64,000 nucleotides of DNA, taken from the NCBI GenBank assembly GCA_942486035.1, contig CALNXK010000020.1, positions 3,862,001 to 3,926,000 of the forward strand, written 5' to 3'. Positions within the stretch are counted from its first letter, which is position 1; each line of letters starts with the position of its first letter. A program made the translations under genes and the position numbers. The notes under the pieces were generated by a model. It was not told where the DNA came from and searched no databases. It saw only the letters and a list, made by a program, of their open reading frames with translations. This DNA comes from Porites lobata (lineage: Eukaryota > Cnidaria > Anthozoa > Scleractinia > Poritidae). This document shows, piece by piece, positions 32,201 through 44,500 of the stretch.

Positions 32201-35200
32201 ATGCCCAGTAAAGTGCCATTTCAGGTGGTTTACTGTTCCAGCTCTGATGATAACCATCGTGAAAAAGAACTAGAGGTGTGTGTTAGTTTTTTCATAGTTT
32301 TTAGTGGCAGGTTTTTACTAGCCATGCAGGAATTGGAGCCTTGTGTAAATTGAAAGCCAATCCAAATTCAAGAACATGTAAGTGTGGGTGCAAGGCCATA
32401 TGCACATTGAAATAAAGGCCATTGCAATTGTGTTTGCACTTTTGTTTGTGCCACTTGCAGGGTTAAGGTCTAGAAAATACTGTAGCCATTCTCCTATGGA
32501 TAGTTTTTTCTAATCCTCCTCCCCTCCTATGAATTTCAGTTTACAATGGATATGTACACGTAGGACCTCCCCCACCCCCTCAGAGATTACTATATGACCC
32601 TCCATGGGGTGGATGTGGTTATTTCGTGGGGTGGTAGACAAAACACTGGCTCAGTCCATTCACCATTTGCACATCTCCCATCACACATCTTATTTGCCCT
32701 CCCTGCAACATTTTGCATGACCTTTGTTATTAATTTCTCCTGGGAAATGCAGTGTCCAGAGAGAAATTGAAGACAATGCTCGTCGGGCAAACAAGGTGTG
32801 TGCAGATGGTAGATGGACTATCCTGATGAACTACCCTGATGATGTGAACTATGTTTTTAACAGATTATAATGAATCATGGTAGGTACATGAAGAAGCTCC
32901 CAGAAAATATATTCAAACCATAATCCATCAGAGAAGTGCAGCCTGGGGATCATTGTTTTGTCTAATGCCATTTTCTGGAATATGGAATCACATAATGATT
33001 GTGAAAGTTCCAGAAAAAAAGTTGAAATTCAATAACAATATTAAATTCTCATGTGCACTGTAGAGTTACACTATAACAGAATAATTTCCTGTGAGACCCA
33101 AATGACAGACCATGGTACAGTGCTGGATGTTCAAAAGGTGGATATGTAGCTCTATCTGATGGATAAATTCAGTACTATCCAGAGGATAATTATATATTAG
33201 GAAAACTGATTGCTTTATGCACTGGATACTGATTTTTCCATTGCTTTTTGAATACTATCTATCTTTTGAACAACTTGGGCCAGATGGTAAAGCTAATCAT
33301 GGATTAAAATGTTACCCTGGACCGGTGTCAACTACCATTTTGCAACTTACCCCTGATCTATAGAATGCTGTGTTTGATATCTGACAGTTTAGACATTTAC
33401 TTTCTTTCAGATATTAGTAAAATCCAACTAGTGGTCTATTATTAATGCTGCATTCTGATTGGTTGAGCTACTACTAGGCTATATATTAAAGCCCACTAGT
33501 AGGGAAAAGTGCTGGCTTTGAAAACGAAAACAATGGCGGCTGAATCACATTTTGCTAGCTAAAGTTGATTGTCTCAATATTTTTGAACAACTAGTTGGAT
33601 TTTACCAAAATAATTATTCCTCTCGCCCTCATGGTCTCTGAGTCAATAGCCAATTCGGCATTTGGCCTCATGGGCTATTGACTCAGAGCCCATTCGGGCT
33701 TGAGGAATAATTGTTAATTATTGCAGTGATTATTTTTTTTTTTTACTTTGTAGTCGCACAGTCCCACAACAAAAGGATGGCAGTCTTCAAGGTAAGAATA
33801 ACATATAGGATGATGTTTCATTAAATTCATTTTATGTGTGTTACGCAATTTATTGTAATCTAATAACAGAGCATTGTCCTCCTTTTGTCAGGTTTTGTCT
33901 GTATCCTCAGGAGCTGATATTGCTAATGAACGAGCCGACTCGAATAAGGAAACTACAGCTCCTTTCCCACCAATTTATGATATGTAAGTATTTTCTTTTT
34001 TTTAATGAGCTAATCTGATTGCTTTACCCTAATCGCTCAAGAGTGAGCAAAATTCAGTTCCTTATACAGGTAATGATTAACGGTACAGGGTTTGTACAGA
34101 TAGTCTTGAATTCTTGAAAAATACTCGAGATGTTCCCAGCAATTTTTCAGACCTGGAAAAACCCGAAAAATGGTAAAAAGTCTTGAGTTTATATTTTTGT
34201 CAAAGCGACAACAATAAATGAATTTTTTTTCGTTTTGGTCAAATCTTATTCAATCTCGCCCGGACACTTGCAGTGCGCATCATGAAAGAAGCTTTGTTCC
34301 TGCATTTTTTGGGGTCTCTATTGATCACCTTTTTGATAACCTTGAGACTGGGAAAAGAAATCCAAGGTTATTATTATTATTGTTTTGTAAAAATGTCTGG
34401 ACTGAAAAAGTGATGAATTTTGGATCCAAAAATCTGTACAGACCTTAATTGTAGTAACACTGCCTACCTAAAATATGACAATCAAACATCGAGATCAGAA
34501 AAAAAGGAAATGATCAACAGTTGGAAAAGATCTCGATTGTTAAACAAATTTTTGTCTTCAGTACTATGGGAAAAGTATGGAAGGCGGTCATGATGATGTT
34601 CGGGTTTGAAGGGTTAACCCATTATATCTTTCATTTTACATGTTGACGACATCAGCTAGTAAAGTGGAGGTTTTAATCAGCCAAGTTCCAGCTGGTCACT
34701 CACCGTCATTGCTGACTTCAAAGTTCAAACGACTTGGGTGAGTTAAAGCTTGATATTAGTAAGCCCCTCAACATTACAGTGTATGAGAAAATCTTAGTCC
34801 TGGAGCCCATTTGGTCAAGGTCGGGGTTTTACAATGTAGTACTGTTTAAAAACAAGCAGGAGTGTATCTAATACACGCGATTGTGAGTCTTTTGAATAGC
34901 TTCAAAATTTCTGACACAGATCAACTCATTCTTGCCCTAGTATTTAGAGTTGGGGTTATTTTGGTCTACAAAATTGGACGCAAAGTTTAGCTGTGTCTTT
35001 ATCAGACATAAAGACACTCATTAAACATTAATTCCTTTTGTTTTCTTTATTATTATTGATGATTGTGCGAAATATCAGAAGCCTTGATAGTATGATTGGT
35101 CGATAAATCCATTTTGAAATTTGGCTTTGGGTCCAAAGGGACTTTCAAGAAGGGGCAGTCCTGAGTGCGAACTGACAGTGGACTGTCTTTTTAGGATTAC

Positions 35201-35373
35201 AAAACAAATTATGGGACTATTGTTGTCACATACTCATTTGAATGGTGAAAACAATAGTCCACAGTCAGGGCTTTACACTGACCACTTTCACAAAATGTGG
35301 TAGCCTCCTGGCCCAGTAGTCTCCCTCGAACCTATTTTAGTCTTGTCAACACTCTGCCTCAGATAGCATCAGA

Positions 35374-35406
<33 letters not shown>

Positions 35407-38400
35407 ACTTACGATATTTGACTGATAGTTTTTTCGCGTATTCTCAAATTATTGACACCTTAGAAAGCTTCATTGCACTTCTTTTTCACCAAAAAGTTAA
35501 CACTGTTATGTTTACTGAAGGAGCTTAAGCCATCTCACAGCCTCAAAATGATAAAACCTCTAACACTTATAACTGCTCTCTGTTACCATGACATTCTCAC
35601 TAAAACTCTTAGTAGAATGATGACAGCAATCATGTTTTTCTGCCAAAATGGTGCTGGTTCACGCGCAAGCCCATGCAGTACGTAGTATTGAGAAAATCTT
35701 GTACTCGTAGTTGACTCGTCTCAGAACCTAAGGGCCTGTATTATGTGATGACACTTAAAACAGCTGCAAGGAAGACTACTGGCGCGTCCACCCGAAGAAA
35801 TTCTATTGCTTGCTTCCTGTACTGGTCCTTAAAATTAATATATAGCAAATGTTTGTTCTTCTTCAAGGTTTGATTGCCATGTTATATAGTTCCAGATGGT
35901 GAATCCAGAATCCAAAAATATAACAACCTTTAGTTTTCAGAGCAAAAAATGGAGAATCTTACATTGTCTTAACCGTAACTGTGGCAGGATTAGCTCAGTC
36001 AGTAGAACACACTGAGAAATAAATGTACTGCCTTTGCCCTGCAAATTGTAGGCCTTCGCATAGCTTGGATGACCACAAAATATGGTGATCCCATCTCCAT
36101 TAGGAGATTTAAAAAATTGTGTCCCCAAAGTGTCTACAGACTATGTCTTTTTTAAAAGAATATTTAACATTTTCAAAACAAGTGCAAATAAAATCTTACA
36201 CAGTTTTTTATTATTCTTTCTTTTAAAGTTATGTTGGACTTTCTGACAATGAAAGCACAGGCTTCAAGGTAGTGACAGAGATAATGCTCTATTGATAAAT
36301 AACTGAGATAAGCAGTGGTTTTTTTTACCAGTAAGCTTAAACTCTATTTTGGATTTTGATTAGGGCTATGAGACATGTTTTGTGTTGTTCATTTACCTTA
36401 GCACACGTGACCTGTACTCTAACCTGCACCTGTGACCTGTGACCTGTTTAGTGTTTTGTACCTGCCAGAGATTAATGCTTATAAGTTTTTTTGGTTTATA
36501 TTATCAAGAATGTGCATGTGCAGTAGAGTTTAGTAGAGAGCATTTTTTCTGCTACAGTTTATGAAAAATACTGTGTTGAGTGTGAATTTAATCTTAGGTC
36601 CATCCATAGAATCATGCTACAGTCTTAATAATGTTTCTTGTTTCTGCTGTGAGATACTTGATGCAAATCTCTGGCTTTGATGTCTTATACATTGTATTTC
36701 ATTGTAGGCAAGGGAGCTGAAATCCATCCATCTTGATGCTGAAGGGCATTTTATGAAGCTAGTTTTACATAAGAATCATGTCAACAAGTACAATATTTAT
36801 AATCAGGCAAGTGGCTTAAAAACAAGCTGGTAGTGATAATCTACTTTTTTATTCCACTTCAAGAAATAATTCATGACTCTAAATTTAACTGTCCCACTAA
36901 CAGCAGAACAAAAGAAGATTATAAAATTATACAGTCAACCCTCCGGGCGCTTTCCATTTAGTCAAAATTTCCAGAATTTCTGGATCGGCGGTAAATGGAA
37001 CACATTTTGTCGGTTCATCCCGCTGGAAAATTCCCAGAAAAAGTGGAAAATGTAAAAAGGTAGGCCCATTTTCCCGGGTTGGAATTTCCGAACGGAATTT
37101 CGTGTTTTTTATTGACACGTTTCTCGTAGTTTGTACCAGTTTGTACCAGGTCCACGGTCGGATACCGCGACGTACTGGGGTTTACGACCAAATGGAACAA
37201 GTTTTTACCAATCGGAAATTCCATTTTTGCTCCCACTGAAATTTCCAGGTTTTTTCCCCAAATGGAAAGTGTAATTTCCCTTTGTTTTATTCTACTGTCC
37301 TCAGCCTTTTAAGCGACCCCTTGAAGCGTGGTCCAACCTCTGTGTTCCCTGTATGACTGTAGTATGCTACTCAAAATACACAAAGAACTTTTAGTGAGAA
37401 CATGGAACTATTACACATATTGTGGCATGCAATTACATGCAATAAATTATCTTATATAAAGTAAATGTGTCCAGACCTCTTCTCTTAAGCAACCACTAAA
37501 ATGGTAGTCTTCGCATTTTCGGTGGTTGCTTATGGGAGGCTTGACTTTACATATAGATACACACAGATGGGCAGATAAAATGGGGAGATTATTATAAACG
37601 GGGGGCTATTATTCGAGAAAAAAATGTCTGTTTACCTCTAGGCAGGCTAAAAATCAAGGTGGAAGGGGCACTTATAACTAGGATTTTGAGATGTTTCTTT
37701 TTTTTGGCCATAGGTTGGTTTAGTCGCTGTAAATGTGATTGGAGATCGACTGGATGATCCGCTTGATCCTAATCCTGTAAGTAGACAGCAAACAGCAACC
37801 TTCAGTTAATCTGATCATGAAGAAAGTTCTTACACTATCTACGTATATTTTATCGGTCAGATCATGATAACTCACAAGAATCAGATACCACTTTCAGCCA
37901 AGGGGCTCCTGAAAAAAAAATGCTCATTTTGAATGTCTCGTGTTAAGTTACCGTAAAATTCCGAAAATAAGCCCCTCCAAATATAAGCCCCCCAAACCGG
38001 TAACGCAAAAAAACCTCCGTTAAATCGCCCCTCCAAAATTAATATAAGCCCCCCGGGGACTTGTACTTCGAAAATTGCCCGCAAATACAAAGCAAAACAA
38101 AGCTAAAACGGTACATTTATTTCCAACTATAAGACTAGCCCAATCGATTTTGAAACAAAACATCCCTCCGTAGATAAGCCCCTCCAAAAATAAGCCCCTC
38201 AAAAAGGGCCTTTGAAAAATATAAGCCCCGGGGCTTATCTTCGGAATTTTACGGTATTTGCTAGAGCAGTGTACTCTTAGATACAGTATTCAAATCTGAT
38301 TCTTCATAGTTAGGAAATAATTCCGCCGTGTGATCAATGCTATTTTATTTTTGTCGGATGTGGTTAAGTTTCCTTAAAGTTAACGTCATTGTAATGAATG

Positions 38401-38544
38401 ATATTGTACCTTATATAGCAAATTGTATACAATGAAATATTATTTTTTCTCTTTCCTTTACCAGTTGAAAAATGTTGACAGCTTGCTACAGGGGTACATG
38501 AATCCCAACTCAAACCAGGGACCTGTCTGGGGGAGAATAAACAA
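32201..38544 (+). CDS. CEP104: CEP104 exons 1-8: N-terminal jelly-roll domain
   Basis: Exons 32201-32275, 33754-33791, 33892-33983, 34656-34737, 36229-36268, 36708-36806, 37714-37776, 38465-38544. Family landmarks seen are GWQSSRFCLYPQE, RIRKLQLLSHQFMI, YVGLSDNESTGFKARELKS, KNHVNKYNIYNQVGLVAVN and the GDRLDDP loop. The exon 6 donor is GC (CAG followed by GCAAGT). The linker encoded by exon 8 is less conserved than the rest. Confidence 0.92.
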
Positions 38545-41500
38545 GTACGTTCATTGAATGCAGTGGGCTACAGTTGAACCTCCATAATTCGGCCAGTAAT
38601 CAAAGTCCCAAAGTAATAATTGTAGAAAAGAACGGAAAATTAAACCTCTATTAAATGGCCACCCCGATTAAGTGGCCACGACCACCTTTTGGCTGTCACA
38701 ACGGGGAGCTCTTCCATTGTTGTCACCTGTATCAAGTGGCCATGAAGCGCTTGATACACTTATTTTGGCTTCATTTCAAGGAGATGATGGAGGAAAATAC
38801 GGTCTTAGATGGAAGTTGACGACCGGTTGTGGACTAGACTTCCTCAAAGCCCGTTTATCTGGTTTCTGCTGGTTAGGTGGTCAGTCAGGAAACGACTTAC
38901 GCCAACAGGCAGTGCCTGCGGCATTGTGTTATATTATATGCGCGCGCCGGTTTTCCCTCGCGTGTGTGATTATCGCATCCATCTTGTTGTACGAGCGATT
39001 CCGTTGACATTAAAGCTGACTGTCCCGACCTTCGTAGAGTACACGCCCACCTTAATCAGGGAACACGCCCGTCCAAGAAGCTTACTAATATTCGGGATGT
39101 TAAGCGCTATCTCAGTTCTGTTTCTATTGCTAGTGACGGACTTCTTGTGGTCAAGCACACTCTGCCGTTCGTTCCTGTGGCGGAAGCAATCGTTGTCCCG
39201 AGGTCCGTCCTGGACGGCCTTCTTACCGCCCTTCATATTAAACTCCACCATCCAACCCGCCATCAGTTTCAAATGGTACTCCAACGCCAGTTTTTCGCTC
39301 TGGACATGAACGATGCCATCTCTCGCGTAACATCTGCCTGCCACACTTGCGCCTCCCTGAAGTCGTTTCAAGCTCCTTGGTCAAGCAGTCGTCTGACGAC
39401 CCCCAGAGGTCGTAGGCGTCTCCTTCGCTGCCGATGTAATCAGACGCTGCCGTCAGCTGATCCTAGTACTGCGAGAATGCACCACGTCCTTCACTGCTTC
39501 CTGCCTAGTACATGACGAGAAACACGATACCCTCCGTGACGCCCTCACACAGCTAATTGTCGGCCTCCACCCACTTGACGGCCCAAGAGCAATTATACGT
39601 GTAGATCCCTCCCTGGCTTTCAGTCCATGGCCAACAATGACTCTCTCAACCACCTGAACGTAACAATCGATGTCGGTCGCGTTAAGAACAAAAACAAGAA
39701 CCCAGTCGCTGAGAAGGCTGTCCGTGAACTTGAGGAAGAGCTCATCAGACAAGAGCCCGGTGGCAGACCAGTAAGTGCAGTTGGTCTTGCTCTCGCCACT
39801 GCCCGTCTTAACTCCCGTCTTCGCCTTCCTGGCCTATCATCTCGCGAGTTGTGGACTCAACGCAATCAGTTCACCCACGAACAGTTGCCGTTGTCTGATT
39901 ACGACCTCATACTTGGTAAACACGAGCAACGTTCCACTAACCATGCCTCCAGTGAGAAGTCTAAGAACCCCCGCGGTCTTATTCCAAACACGCCTTCACT
40001 ACAGGTTGGCGACATTGTATACCTCATTTCCGATAAGGACAAGTCTCGCGCGCGTGATCGCTATATTGTGGTTTCCATCGACTTCCCTTGGTGCTTCGTT
40101 AAGAAGTTCAGTGGTTCACAACTGAGGGCCACCTCCTACAAAGTCAAGTTGTCCGAGTGTTACGCTACTTCTCCCTCCGTTATAGTGGCCGATCATTCTG
40201 GTCCTCCGGCTTCTCAAGACCAGGATGATGAGCCTTCTCCGGTAACCCCCGCTGTGCCTGCTGCCTCAGTATTACCAGAGTCACCTCCTCCCGCGCCGCC
40301 TGAGCTTACCTTGGTACCGTCTGACGAGGAGCAATTCCCTTCGTCCACGTGTGATGACACTACCGTTGACGCCCCTATTGGCGTTCCCCCACTACCTGTT
40401 CTACAGGGGGAGCCCAGCACCAGTGCGACAGCCCCAGATCAGGCCCTGCCATCCTGTCCCAGTTCTTCTCCTGAGACTCCTGGTCCAAGACCTCAAAGAC
40501 AGCGCAAACCACCTTCGTAGTTAAATGACTATGTTAGATTTTAGCCTTTGCGTCGTTACGTTTTATCTTGCAGCGATAAGTTTTAACTCGCAGTGACTGT
40601 TAGGCCTTAGTCTGTTTGTTATCAGGTTTTGTTTTCCATTATGACACTATATCTTTCGTCTCGGTTCTAACCTTTTAGGTAGTTTGCATTCATTTACGAG
40701 GAAGAAGAGGTCGCGCCAACAGGCAGTGCCTGCGGCATTGTGTTATATTATATGCGCGCGCCGGTTTTCCCTCGCGTGTGTGATTATCGCATCCATCTTG
40801 TTGTACGAGCGATTCCGTTGACATTAAAGCTGTTAGAGTTCCTTCGTTGTTCGTTGTGACGTTCCTGTCTCCTCAACATTGGCGTTATGTCACCTTCGGC
40901 TTTCACGCAGTCGACTTGTGGCAAGTCTAGTTGTGGACCAGTAATGCTTCTCCTATCGTGCATTTGTTTCGAAATGAAGTGTTGTCATGACAAACCTCTG
41001 TTGAGACGCCAACCTCCATTAACCGTCCACTTACTGGTACCCCGAGGGTGGCCACTTAATGGAATTTCAACTGTATTATTAAAAGTGTGATTTAATTCCT
41101 GTACATTAATACAATGTTTAATATGGTACAACACAGGTTGAAGAAAGGCAGCCAAGGCTAATTTGGACCTACCTAACAACATGGAAACCTAAAGTTAAAT
41201 CTGACTACAGTGAAAAATGAAGAAGTCTAATGTCATTTACAATATTTTTGTTCATACACTATAGATTCATCGACACAATCAGTTATGCCAAAAAGAAAAA
41301 TGACATTTTGTACATAAAAGTAAATCTAAAATATTTTTTGTACTCTTTGATTTATAGACCTGATTATATTTCTCGTTTGGATGACTTGTCTTTTGACATG
41401 TATCAGGTGAGACTGAACATCCCTTGCAATAAAATGAACACTTACTGGCTGGTCAATATTTCCCTTAGCTCCGATCCGCCCCGCGCATTTTTGGAGAATA

Positions 41501-44500
41501 ATGTTCCTCCATATAACAATAATTTGTTGATGCTTTAATTTTTTCACGCGTGATTTTTTCTAGGATCCTGAAACAGCTGCCTTGATAAGAAAACTCAATG
41601 ACAAGAAACAAGAAGCAGTTCAGCGTAAGAGCTTGAAAACCTTATTGCACTTTTCCCAAAGAAAATCCTTATGTTTTCAGAGAAAGTCAGTTGGTTATTC
41701 TTCTTTTCACAGGATAGTGACATGTCTTGATGTCCTTTCATTTTGCAGTGAAACAGCTTTTGCTTGAGAAAACAGCCGACATTTTGCGACAACGCCAATA
41801 GTTTCCCCGGGCTCAGAAACTCCATAAATTCCTTACTGATGACGTGTAACTACCCTGATATAGGTATTTCTTCTGATTGGTTGAAAATTTGCCCCATCCA
41901 ATCAGAAGCACTAACCAGATCTGGGTAGTGACACGTCATCAGGATGGAATTTCTGCGCTCGTTTCTCAGATGTCATTTCGCGGGGAAACTTGTGATGACG
42001 TCGCGAAAGGTTGGCTGTTTTCACAGGCTGTAATGAAGTGTTGAAGAAAACTTAGTTTAGAGTATTCAGCACTTTACCCAGAGAATGTCACCAAATGATT
42101 TTAATTCTATTCTTATGTACTGTACATTAACAGAGGAAAGATACGACTATGCTAAGAAGCTGACGGCCGTCATCTCAGACTTGTATAAGGTTTGTAAAAC
42201 CAAAATTTAAAATTCATTTTATAATACACTGGCCGAGGTATTTTAAGATGTTTTGTAGCTAATGTACCTGAAAGGAAACTCATCCTAGCCAAGGTTGAGC
42301 TCATTTTGAATTTTGATAGTATTTTCTCATGTTTGGTTTGTTTGTTTAGTTTGTGTTTTCATATTCCCTCCTTTCGAGTTCTTGTTGTAAATTACAAAAG
42401 GAGGTGTTTGTTTTTTGTTGAAAGGTTGGCGAGAGACTTGGTCGTTATGAAGTCGAAAAGAAGAAAGCTGTCGAAATGGAGAATTATGATCTTGCCATGG
42501 AAAAGAAAGTATGTTCACATCCTTTTTACATGTGTATCATGGCTCCAGAAATGTCCCCTCCTGAAAAAGTAGATTTTCGTCCAGGCACGTCATCTTGTGG
42601 CTAAATCATTAGGAAACTAAAGCAACCTCGACGGCGCCGGGGTGAAAACGTGACTTAATTTGATTTTCTGTTTCTGGCAGAGGCAGAGCGATGAATTCCG
42701 TTTGTACGTCTACAAACAACTTGACATTCAAGAGCTGTTAGAGCTAGATGGGGTAAGATTCAACATATGGTTAACGTTGGAGGTGGGTGCGCGGCATGTC
42801 CAAGGGCTTCCACTTTTGGCAAAGCTAGCCCTTAGATAGATTTACACCCCCATGGCTGGTAAACCGGCGCCTTCAGCCATGAGCCGCCACGCCAATGGAA
42901 CCAGGCACCTGTCACACTGATTTATCAGTGGAATGAAGCAGGGGAGGGATTGGGGTAAATGAATGATTTATAACGACGAGAGTGGCCGCTAGGAAACGCT
43001 GTACTAATAGGAGTATGATGCTAGCAGAGCTGACCACGCATGCGTAACCACACTGACCGCTGACCTACAACACGCGACGGTGCTCCTTTAACTTTATGAG
43101 AAGTCTCTGGAACCCAGGGTAGTTGAGTCGCACTCGTGAGCAAATTGGAATCAGATTCCTAAGCGAATGCAAAAACGAAGACGATTTCGGAAAGGACGAA
43201 TATGACAGAATCAGAAACAAGAACGCGTGGAGCAGAAGGTTATCCTATGTTTGTGATTCCATTGCTTGTCTCGAATTTCGCTATGGAACTTTTTGGGGGG
43301 ACGAATTTTGACACAGTGTTCTGCGCAACCTCGTAATAGCCAACTAAGAGGAGATGACGTCCTCAAAACTAACCTCACGCACAGTCGTCCTCAAGGCTTC
43401 GTTTCGCGTTCCTCCGTTCAGAGCTGCACTCTACTACTATAGTGTAGTTAACTTAGACTTCTATTTATCTTAATCTAACTGAAAAGTAAAAGTTGTGAAA
43501 AGATCAAAATTCCCTCCTCGTCTGTCATCTTGAAAATGTTGGTTGGTTTTGAAACATGATTGAAATGCCAGTCATGGCTGTCCTAATATAATTAATGGGA
43601 TAATTCAGACTGTCAGTAATGGTGTAGAAGAGTTTCCCCAGTCTTTAATATACGCCTCAAGGTTTACAGGTACAATATTTATTGAACAGTACAATGCTTA
43701 TTTTTGTCTCTTTTCTGTGCAGCGGCTGTCACATGAACACAAGCCAATAAACATAAGTAAGTATATCATCGCATTTCGATGTTGTCTCTTTGTAAGTCGT
43801 GAGGATGACGTTGAGATTACGTTTGGAATATTTCGCTCTGAAGACTTCTTTGGTTTGAATCCAAGTCTTAATTGTAACTAAAGTTTCTTGATAACTCTAT
43901 CTATGGGTCTCTGAAATTCTTATCCTCATGTTTACAAAACTCCTTAAGAATAAATGAACTTCTGTCACTTTTAATTGTCATGGCATTCTCAGCGTATTTT
44001 TTGACGTTTTCAGCCCCACCACCCCTCCCTCCCATAGCAACAGATCACAGTCGCCAGCCTCCTCCCCCTCAACATCAAGAGGAAGACAAAAGAACACCGC
44101 TCCCGCTGGCACCGATAAGAGAGCGATATTCACCGCAAGAGGAGACCCCACCTGCCATTAGTCTCAGAAAGGTATCGCCTCTAAAAATGCCATTATACAG
44201 TCTACTCTCTCATTGCGACCACTTGGTAGAAGGTCGTACTTTATACCGCTTAACATGGCCCGAACCTATTAATTAGCGTGTTGGTCACCTTTTTGAATGG
44301 CGCTTTTCAGCGGGAAAGATTCGATTTCGTATGATTTTTGGCCCCCTTATAAACAATGGTGGGACGTTACGAAAATGTTATCAAGTTTCTGACCATAGGT
44401 ATGGAAACCAAAAACGAAAACGTTCAAGATTTAAGTTACATTGACACGATTACGTTGATTACATTGCCACGACAGATTTAGGATGCATAAGTTGCTGGCA

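Larger units (their letters stand above)
38571..41073. mobile_element. Pogo/Tigger-like element carrying a retrotransposon insertion
   Basis: The left end CAGTTGAACCTCC and the right end TTCAACTG are inverse, with TA at 38569-38570 and 41074-41075. AAGTGGCCAC motifs occur inside both ends in inverse orientation. The two ends are imperfect, and nearly all of the interior is a separate LTR-retrotransposon remnant. It occupies CEP104 intron 8. Confidence 0.5.

Noticed and set aside
38672..39371. Open frames of 111, 166 and 133 codons
   Set aside because: They run across the LTR and integrase sequence in the wrong frame or strand and contain no motif.
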